DNA of 64,000 nucleotides, taken from NCBI GenBank assembly GCA_032358255.1, contig JAULBX010031702.1, positions 1-64,000 on the forward strand, read 5' to 3'. Made by a program: the position numbers and the translations under genes. Every line of letters starts with the position of its first letter. The first letter of the stretch is position 1. The DNA comes from Heterotrichella gracilis. Lineage: Eukaryota; Sar; Xanthophyceae; Tribonematales; Xanthonemataceae. Shown here piece by piece: positions 57,510-64,000 of the stretch. The notes beneath the pieces are model-generated. The model was given only the letters and a program-made list of their open reading frames with translations, had not been told where the DNA came from and made no database searches.

Positions 57510-59724
57510 ATGGAAGTCCCTCTGGAGATAGTCGAGGCTCGCGCAAACGGAGAAATTCTCCCTGTCGATGTTCTGCAGCACGTATTCAGCAAGGTTCCAA
57601 CTCTGGAAAGGTAGGGACGAGCCACCCAGCAAAGCTGCATTGCATGCTGGTGCTTCACCCAAGTGGACACCAGTGAGAAGTTCACTCTGACACTGCTGCA
57701 AATGTTGCCCAATTTGAACAGCAGTGAAGGCACACTTTTCGACTGCTGTGACATTCGAGGTTGGCAAAAATCCGTGTCCCCAGTTATGCACCTGTGGGTG
57801 TCGCCCTGTGCAGGCTGCCCCTCTCCCTGGTGTGCAAGCAATGGCGGCACGCGCTCTCAGGCCCCAGCTCAGCCTGGGCAGTCACCGAGTTCCTGTGGAG
57901 GGAGAAGACAACCAAACCCAGCTTCACCCAACAGCGGCACGACGCCCTGTGGCAGTGGCTACAGCCGCGCCTCGCCAGCATCCAGCACTTCACCTTCACC
58001 GGCTATTGCTGCACACCCAGCGTGGCCCTCGACCTCACCCAGCAGCTGCCGCTGCTGCCCACCAGCCTGCGCGCGCTGCGCCTGGACAGCAGCTTGGGTG
58101 CGTTGTCACCGGCCTTCATTGGCGCCTTGCCCCGGTTCCAGGGTCTGGCCGTGCTGAACGTGCACCTGCTGCTGTGCCACATGGAGGAGGCGCGGTTTGC
58201 TGCGCTGGAGGCAGCACTGGGGCAGCTGCACAGCCTGCAGGTACGGGGTATACATGAAGTTTGTGTATTTGTTAAATTTTATGCTTTTCGTTATATATAT
58301 TAGGTTTAATGAGCTAAGTGTGTTTCAGGCATACAGCCAGATTAGCAGTCGGCCCTATATACCCTGCCCCAACCAGCCCCGGTCTACACATCTCTGCACC
58401 GGCGGTTTCAATGGATTAAATAAAGAATGAGCGTCCTGCATGGCATACCATAATATCTTAAATGTAATGTATTATATGAAAGTTAGGTAGGTATTGATTG
58501 AAATGCATGCCCCTTGCCTGCAGGAGCTGACGCTGCAGTACAACGTGATCCCCACCCTCAGCGCCGTCCCGCACCCCGTCCCCACCACCCTCTACTCCCT
58601 CACCCGCCTGCACACCCTGCGCCTGTGCGTGATGGAGGGCACCCTGGGCGAGGTCCCCCCCTCCATCTCCAGCCTGCAGCGGCTCACCCACCTGTGCTTT
58701 GTCAAGCTGGGGGATGACAAATCCCTGGTGGTCACTCGGCTGCCTGCCGAGATCGGCGCCCTGACCAACCTGCGGGTGCTGCGGTTTGACTCCGAGTGCG
58801 CGTTCAACAACCACCAGCTGCTGGAGCCGGGGATTTACCTGCCAGACATGGAGGAGGCGTTTTTGCCCCCCAGCGTGGCCAGCCTGCAGGCGCTGGAGTA
58901 CCTGTCGCTGTCGGGTCCTGTGCTCCCAGCGGTGCCAGAGGCGATCACCGGCTTGACGTCCCTGCAGGTATGCTCTGCACCTGCAGCTACCAGCACATTA
59001 TAATATTATAGTGCCTTAAAAGGGTCGTCCCTGCAGTGAGGGAACCTGTGTTGCATGTGGTCTCGCCATTCCTCTTTTGGAAGCAAAATGGTGTGCAGCA
59101 GGGGGCAGTGCCAGTCACGGAGGGCCAGGGTGGCGTGGCTGCTGCAATCGGAGTCACGTGTGTGCAATGGGAATCTTTACTGGCATGTGGCCCAGGCAGC
59201 ATGAAAGGGAACAGACAAGAAATTGAAATGCCACGTTTGTGCTGGTAATGCTGATAACCGTACCAAATGTGCGGTGATCCCTGCAGAAGCTCATCCTAGC
59301 TTGTGGGACCTTCCGAGACCTGCCCCCGGGCCCCTACCTGCAGCGGCTGAGCCACCTGAGCCTGTACGGGAACACATGCATCGCCACCTTCCCACCCGCG
59401 CTGGCTTCGGCCCTGGAGCTGCAGTTCTTGGACCTGGGTGGGTGCTCGGGCATGGACTTTGCTTCAGCGGCCAACAGGCGCCTGCTGCGCAACCTGCCCA
59501 AGCTGAGGACGCTGATGGTGCACGATTTGATCACATGGAACAACGACGATGTGTGGCTTGCATGCATTGTGAACGGGCTGTTCCAGCTGGGCAAGGAGAT
59601 GCACTGCGAGGACGGCAGGCGGGATTTCACCATTGTGTTTGATGATGCGGACACGTGCTTTGAATGCGACGAGTTTGGGCGGTTCAGCGAGGAGGACATC
59701 TTGCTTGAAACGTCGCCTCTGTAG
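57510..59724 (+). CDS. F-box/leucine-rich-repeat protein
   Basis: Exons 57510-57610, 57814-58240, 58524-58967 and 59287-59724; phases close to 469 residues. The F-box is at residues ~17-50 (LPVDVLQHVFSKVPTLERLP then LSLVCKQWRHAL), split by intron 1. The rest is irregular LRRs: LPTSLRALRLDSSLGAL, LTRLHTLRLCVMEG, LTNLRVLRFDSECAF, LQALEYLSLSG, LQRLSHLSLYGN and LELQFLDLGG. An acidic tail follows (DDADTCFECDEFG). The expected role is substrate selection for an SCF ubiquitin ligase through SKP1; the substrate is unknown. It belongs to the same broad LRR type as the relics at 5.3-5.8 kb. Confidence 0.85.
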
Positions 59725-60702
59725 TCGTGCATGCATTAATTATAGCACAATTGTGAATGCATTAATGCAATACAAAATGGGCCAGTCTGCAGACCTTACT
59801 GCTGGAGCTCGTCATGAGACCTCATGAGACCTTACTGCTCGAGCTCGTCCTGGACCAATGCCACAATGATTGGCAGACTGCATGATTTCAGTGATCATCC
59901 ATGTCATGAACTTCAAGTTCAAATCCAAAAACCTTTGATGTTGGTATCAATACAATTGTTTCTATTTATATTTGTGTGTCCTGGACGTAACAATTCGATT
60001 CAAACTTTTCAGACCAGTATCAATTCGCCCATGGTGTTTCAAGTGCTTACATTATTGCCGGCATTGGGCCAGACCTGGTGTTGCAGAACCCACAAGTTGT
60101 CAAAGCAAAGGTGCCACTGGGAAAATATGAACAACAAAACGAACGGGATCAGGGTTACCGTACTACCAGGCCAGGCCAGGCCCATGCCACACTACAGCTG
60201 TAGGAGGGGGGTAAATCAAAATCTGCGACACTACACTTTCATCACGAGCACAACACGTCATGCCTCATTAATTGCGCCACACACAAGGGCACTAATGGTC
60301 ACTGACAGTGTGTCATCACATTGCTGCCCCAGACTGTGAGATACTCAGCCCCAGGAACGGCACAGTACTATCACATTCCCCCACTATGACATGCCGCACT
60401 GAAATAAAAACCATGATGCGACCCCCACCAAGAAGCTTCAATCCTGTTTTGCACTGCTTTCACAGCAGCGTTCTGACAAAAAGCACGCATAGCGAACCGC
60501 AATTTGCCTGGACCCAAGATGGTGGACGCAGCAAATTGCATGCCAAGGAGCTTGAGCTACTTGCTTCTACAGATGTGACCTGCATTGCCCTATGTGAAAA
60601 TATTGCGGTCACCTCACAAGGCAATGCCCATGCATGCCAATGGGGGGTAAAGATATAATAATAAATGACACTTTTGCCCTGGTGACCACGCCCATAACCC
60701 AC
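59725..60702. other. Convergent intergenic region; no gene seen
   Basis: 3' flanks of the F-box gene (+) and GLG1 (-). Contains an imperfect short tandem repeat around 59800-59850 (CTCATGAGACCTTACTGCT). AT-richer than the genes; no coding support. Confidence 0.6.
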
Positions 60703-63700
60703 TTAGCCAGCGGTCTTCATCACCAAGGTGTACCCCTTGTTGTCAATCCCCCGCCACCGCCGATACCCATAGATTGCTCCACCAAGCGCGACCAGCACGA
60801 TGGCAAACACCCCCGCCAACGCCGTCCACCCAGTCAACGTCACCGCCTCGCTGCCGCTGCTCTCCTTGACCCCGTAGAGTGTGCCGGACTGCACGCAATT
60901 ATATGGCTCAGCAATCGCAAACATGCCAGAGCGGCACAGGTGCACAGGGTGCATACATCCCTTACGATGCCAATCCATTTTACTAGCAGTGATATACAAG
61001 GCATTGACAATCGCTGGGGCAAAAAAGCTGGTGTCATTTTGCAAGCGCAAAATACTGCCATGCAAAATGAATGCCAGACACACGCGCACCTGCAAGCCAA
61101 AGGCTGCCTCAATGCGTGCTATCTGCTGGGCAGTCTGGCTCTGCGCTAGGTCCTGCTTGAAGACCTCAAAAGCATCAACAGGCTCAGCCACGCGAAGGAT
61201 CTCCTGGCACTGGTCGCTGATCTTGGGCTTTTCGGCCTTCTTGGCAGGGGCAGCAGCTGCGGATTTCTTGGCAGGCTTGCCTGCAGCTGAGGTTTTGGGG
61301 GCAGGGTCTGCTGGAGCGGCGTCCTTGGCAGGCTTGTCTGCAGCTGCGGCGTCCTCGGCAGGCTTGTCTGCCTCCTTGGCAGGCTTGTCTGCTGGAGCGG
61401 CGTTTTTGGCAGGCTTGTCTGCAGGAGCGGCGTCCTTGGCAGGCTTGTCTGCTGGTTTGGCTGTATCTTCAGCTGGTTCTGTAGCGTTTGACTTGGCGTC
61501 GGCCAAAAGCTGGCGATAGGAGGTCCAAATGTTGTCAGCTGACAGTAACCGGCGGCCAGCCTTGTCCGCTGTTTCTGTAGAACCATCAGCCTGCAGCAAG
61601 ACAATCTGGTCACACTTGCCTGTAACTACAACCCTAGCACTGATGAGCACGGCAGGGACAAGAGTATGACTGATAAAAATGAACAAGGAAAGTGTACTTC
61701 TTCTGTAAATGTATTAACTTGAAATCTGTAAACACATTAACCATGAAAATCGCAGTACAAATATAATGCATTTCGACATTTGTCGTCCACAAAACAGGAG
61801 GACTAAATATATTGTGATATATGAAAGTCCTCCTGCACAAAGGGCAGATTCATGGGAAATGCGTAGTGTTATTAAACCGGAGGACAAAATGCTTGGCAAC
61901 AATATGTAAATGCCGGCAGCCAACGAGAGGCATGGGCAGCACTTTAAATGACTTAACCAGCAACATTCTCATCCGTACCCCAGCGGTTGCCACTGCTTCA
62001 GCTTCAGCCTTGTTGGCATTGCCGATAGCGACCAGGCACGTGCGGATCTTGCCAATGGGCTGCAGCTCTGCGGTTTCACCCTTGCCCAAGCAGTACTGCT
62101 TCACATCTTCATCGCAGGCAGACACAGCGGGCCAGCCCTGCAGCACAAACATAACCACATGAGCAGCATGTCCGTTACAGCATGTGCTGGTGGTGCAAGT
62201 TGTGCTTGAAGTCAATGCAGACTTCAGCCACCTCGTTGTGGATGCCCTTGCAGCATTTCAAACGGCATGCCAATGCAGAGCCGTGTGGCACCAACTGTGC
62301 AAGGGTCAGTGGTGATTCTGGGGTTGTGCCGCCTATATGCATGCACCAATACATCGACCTCTTTCCAGTGTGCGATGTGCCAGCCACCACCTACCAGCTT
62401 GTAGAATTGCAAGGCGACGTGCACAGCGCTGCTGACGGCCTGCGCGCAGTCGTCAGTCACCGAGAAGGCGTTCTCCACCAGGCACTTGAGCACCGAGCCA
62501 TCCTCCTTGTTCTCACGGCTCAGCACTGAAGCGCAGCTGGCGGGCACGTCATACCTGCACGCCTGGCGCAGCGTGTAGTCCAGGCGCCAGTCCTTGACGC
62601 GCTTCTCCTCCTGCTGCTGAAGTAGGGCCTTGCACTGGCTGCAGGGGGGACGGATATTCTTTAGGGTTTTGGGTCAAGGTTAGGGTTTTGGGTTTATTAG
62701 CTCTCCCTGCTGTTGTTGCAACGGGGCTTTGCATTGGCTGCAATTGAGAGGGGTTTTGTTAGGGTTTAGAGGCTTGGGTGTGAAGCATGGCATACAGGTG
62801 GTCATGATTGACTTAGGGTTTCTAACCAGGGTTTGGTGCATAGCCGAAGATGGCAGGAGTCTGAAATACACTGTAGCATAGAATTAGGGCCCTACCTGGA
62901 GAAGTCCACCTTGTCTGCCTTGCTCAGCAGGCAGTTGAACACGCGGGACTTGCCGGGGCGCACGCCCTCGCAGTGCAGTTGGCGCTCCTCAGCGCAGGCC
63001 TTGGCCAGTGTGGGCTTAAGCTCGATGTTGGATGCCTGCATGATCTGCAGCTTGGACACCTCGGCCTTGCACTTGTCGGACAGCTTGTCCTTCTTGTCAA
63101 CCAGGCACTGGTGGACCCTGCCCTCGCCTGCAAAGAAAATTTTATGGTCACACCTTGACCACAGGGAGGCCTGGTGAGTGCGTGCACCACACTGGGTGAC
63201 CAGCAAGAAGCTCAATGCTGCGATGTACAGTGCTGGTGCCGTAGTAATGCTGCCTTCACTATTGCCTCCACAACAATAGCCACAGCGCTGGTACAGGGTA
63301 AGCAACGGAACCTACCAGGCTGGATCTTGGCGCAGTTGGTGTCCACGTCTGTCCGGCAGGCCTCAGCCAGGAGCACGTCGTTGTGGAAGTTGCGCACTTC
63401 CATCTTGGTGAAGTAGAACACCTCGGCCTTGCAGTCAGCCACGGTGATGTTCTCCAGGTTCTCAGTCAGGCAGCGCAGCACTGTCCCGCCGCACTCGCGG
63501 TCAACAAATCCGCACACGTTGCCGCACAGCTGGGGGATCACGTCCTTGCAGGCGCTGTTCAGCCTGAAGTTGAGGCGGTAGTCGCTGGACTCCATGTTCT
63601 CAAAGCGGGCAACCTCCTTCTTGCAATCATCGGAGAAGTCGGACTTGTCCTGGGTGTCCTGGAGGCACCTGCAGCAGCGGCAGTGCGCCCCGCTTCAGCA

Positions 63701-63943
63701 AGTGGGCATGCACCACTGCGCGTGAGCTGCAGCAATTGCATTGAAATAACAGCAGGCAAAATGCCAGCATGGACCATTGCATACCTGATAACCCTGGAGG
63801 AACCCTTGGGCACTGACTTGCAGTACTTCTTGATTTCGGGGCTGCAAGCTTTCGCCATGGGAGCATTGAAGTCGATGTTTTCCGCCATGATGACCTCGTG
63901 GTCAAACAGCACTGCTCTGCAGTTGGCTGTCAACTGGTCACGC
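60703..63943 (-). CDS. GLG1: Golgi apparatus protein 1 (GLG1)-like cysteine-rich receptor, C-terminal part
   Basis: Seven exons in the window: 63943-63785, 63668-63316, 63127-62896, 62638-62395, 62137-61979, 61590-61090 and 60888-60703; phases agree. Upstream exons lie beyond the right edge. At least four GLG1-type Cys-rich repeats (for example ACSPEIKKYCKSVPKGSSRV, CKDVIPQLCGNVC, ACRTDVDTNCAKIQPG, CDEDVKQYCLGKGE) with regular CxxxxxxxC spacing. They are followed by a Lys/Ala/Pro/Asp stalk of repeated ADKPAKDAAP units (~61280-61470 in DNA), a last helix, a single transmembrane segment (ALAGVFAIVLVALGGAIYG), and a short cytosolic tail YRRWRGIDNKGYTLVMKTAG. A type I Golgi membrane protein; animal GLG1 binds FGFs and E-selectin, so the algal ligand is open. 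Confidence 0.88.
62695..62755 (-). repeat. Relic copy of a GLG1 exon start inside the preceding intron
   Basis: Resembles 62605-62645, the acceptor and first bases of the exon starting at 62638 (GGCTTTGCATTGGCTGCA versus GGCCTTGCACTGGCTGCA), with TTAGGGTTTTGGGT repeats between. Confidence 0.75.
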
Positions 63944-64000
63944 CTGCAAAAGCATTCCCGTTTCAGTAACAAGGTCAACACTTGACGTGAGGAAAGCAGG

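Noticed and set aside
1-64000. CRISPR arrays, operons, Shine-Dalgarno sites, tRNA or rRNA genes
   Set aside because: Gene structure is eukaryotic; no direct-repeat/spacer array, and no tRNA T-loop or rRNA signature was seen on reading both strands.

Overview
This is a nuclear window from a green-lineage eukaryote, most likely a unicellular chlorophyte alga (a trebouxiophyte-like genome is my guess, not proven). The evidence: genes are broken into many short exons by small GT-AG introns (two look GC-AG); the telomere-type repeat scattered through introns is CCCTAAA/TTTAGGG, as in plants and green algae; and several proteins have plant-style architectures (XB3/XBAT-type ankyrin-RING ligase, ATX-type PWWP-FYRN-FYRC-PHD-SET methyltransferase, GYF plus RRM Tat-SF1 homologue, kinesin-13 with the conserved plant C-terminal coiled coil). 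I rebuilt exon structures by hand. In the genes with complete models the reading phases close across all introns, which is good internal evidence for them.

Layout, left to right. 0-5.8 kb is an accessory zone: a hAT-like transposase relic, two diverged tandem copies (A and B) of a small single-pass membrane protein gene of unknown function, a TIR-bounded element carrying telomeric repeats between them, and decayed leucine-rich-repeat fragments. 5.9-17.2 kb is housekeeping: CGI-121/TPRKB (KEOPS complex, -), an isoprenylcysteine-methyltransferase-like membrane enzyme (+), an 11-exon ankyrin-RING E3 ligase (-) and the mitochondrial chaperone Tim8 (-). A complete U2 snRNA gene lies at 17.86 kb (+). 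18.8-30.0 kb holds an 18-exon trithorax/ATX-like histone methyltransferase (-), with AT-hooks and an MBD-like domain.

31-38 kb is a second accessory zone: two tandem ~3.3-kb blocks (C and D), each with a broken, inverted copy of the methyltransferase, a ~180-bp foldback hairpin and a small coiled-coil membrane protein gene (probably mitochondrial). 38.7-64 kb is again dense: kinesin-13 (+), an SMP/C2 lipid-transfer tether (-), NOPCHAP1 (+), the Tat-SF1/CUS2 homologue (-), an F-box/LRR protein (+) and the C-terminal part of GLG1 (-), which runs off the right edge.

The functional mix is scattered, as expected for a eukaryote, but three neighbours touch splicing or RNP biology (U2 snRNA, the U2-associated Tat-SF1 homologue, NOPCHAP1). 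The most unusual signal is architectural. At least ten exon-intron junctions in five genes are accompanied, inside the neighbouring intron or flank, by diverged partial tandem copies of that same junction, several with their own splice-site-like ends and often next to TTTAGGG repeats.
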